Assembly (NCBI GenBank): GCA_038230275.1
Contig: JBBRNO010000155.1
Location: 1 to 15,089, forward strand
Source: JANXXV01 sp038230275
GTDB taxonomy: Bacteria > Acidobacteriota > Terriglobia > Bryobacterales > Bryobacteraceae
Length of the DNA: 15,089 nt
Reading direction: 5' to 3'
Position numbers and translations under genes: made by a program. The notes under the pieces are model-generated. The model was given only the letters and a program-made list of their open reading frames with translations. It was not told the DNA's origin and did not search any database. Shown piece after piece: positions 14,569 to 15,089 of the stretch. Within the stretch, counting starts at the first letter, position 1, and each line of letters begins with the position of its first letter.

Positions 14569-15089
14569 CGCAATTCGGCCCCAGGCAACGCACCGGTAAC
14601 GTTGCCCGCGTCCCAAACCAGTTTCCCGTTCACCATCACTTTGCGGATTCCCACGGAGATCGCCAGCGGCTTCTGGAAGGTGGCCCGGTCAGACACCATC
14701 GCTGGATCGAACAGCACCAAGTCCGCTTTCTTCCCTGCCTCAATGCGGCCGCGGTCCGCCAGCTTCAGCCGGTCGGCTGGAAGCGAGGTCATTTTCCGGA
14801 TGGCCTCCGGTAACGTCAGCCAACTTAGTTCCCGAACATAAAGTCCGAGAACCCGCGGATACGTTCCAGCGCCGCGCGGATGCCGCATACCGATGCCGCC
14901 ATCGCTGCCCACCATCACCCAACGTTGCCGGTAGAACGCCTTGATATCGGCGTCCACCATTGACTTCACCACCACACTGGCGCCGCCATCACTGACGATT
15001 TGCATGAATACATCGATGGGTGTGGTGCCCCTCGTCCTGGCAATCTCGGAAAGCGTCCGGAACTCGTAGTCGCGATGGGCCACGCACGT
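14565..15089 (-). CDS. N-acyl-D-amino-acid deacylase (amidohydrolase), 5' partial
   Basis: The last 174 residues of a metal-dependent amidohydrolase of the D-aminoacylase family, which frees D-amino acids from their N-acyl forms. The frame is open to the window edge, so the N-terminal metal-binding part lies outside; the GTG at 15083 is internal. Marks are V-M-V-G-S-D-G-G with the metal/catalytic aspartate, H-P-R-G-A-G-T-Y-P-R-V-L-G, the helix A-I-R-K-M-T-S-L-P-A-D-R-L, and the C-terminal beta sandwich with G-K-K-A-D-L-V-L-F-D-P and V-M-V-N-G-K-L-V-W. It is the upstream partner of the YbaK-type gene and overlaps it by four bases. A relative acting on other N-acyl or dihydropyrimidine substrates is possible but the D-aminoacylase C-terminal pattern fits best. 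Confidence 0.9.
   Translation of the reverse strand, partial: TCVAHRDYEFRTLSEIARTRGTTPIDVFMQIVSDGGASVVVKSMVDADIKAFYRQRWVMVGSDGGIGMRHPRGAGTYPRVLGLYVRELSWLTLPEAIRKMTSLPADRLKLADRGRIEAGKKADLVLFDPAMVSDRATFQKPLAISVGIRKVMVNGKLVWDAGNVTGALPGAELR

Overview
The window looks like a chromosomal piece of an Acidobacteriota genome, most likely of the Bryobacterales/Solibacter type. The evidence is protein style: a VWA protein of the kind named for Acidobacteria, an exported protein with the D-T-W-N-K-K start seen in that phylum, a FecR-type anti-sigma fusion and a small K/R-rich protein. No marker gene such as rRNA is present, so this placement is inference.

Region by region. (1) 1-837 is the 3' part of tatC (membrane core of twin-arginine export). 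(2) 884-1787 holds a small basic protein of unknown role and, convergent with it, a class I methyltransferase. (3) 1920-4518 is tRNA-Ala(CGC) followed by a dTMP-synthesis cluster: dcd (dCTP to dUTP), dut on the opposite strand (dUTP to dUMP) and a double-length thyX homologue (dUMP to dTMP). (4) 4694-7210 is a cell-surface block: an exported protein ending in a sortase-type tail (LPKTA, hydrophobic helix, basic end), a secreted VWA protein and a class D-like sortase. (5) 7284-14082 continues on the same strand with almost no gaps: an ECF sigma factor, an 867-residue membrane protein joining a zinc-binding anti-sigma head, a FecR domain and a large outer domain, then two ATPase-permease pairs of ABC-2 type. 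(6) 14089-15089, on the minus strand, is a YbaK-type aminoacyl-tRNA deacylase translationally coupled to the 3' part of an N-acyl-D-amino-acid deacylase.

The most interesting part is 4694-14082. Its start/stop overlaps suggest one long transcription unit (at least 5568-14082) in which a sortase, its possible substrate, a VWA protein, an ECF/anti-sigma switch and two exporters work together on the envelope of a presumably diderm bacterium. The second is the tandem ThyX, whose N-terminal half has lost the RHR signature while the C-terminal half keeps it. The gaps hold only short hairpins and a possible structured leader; no mobile element, CRISPR array or origin was seen.
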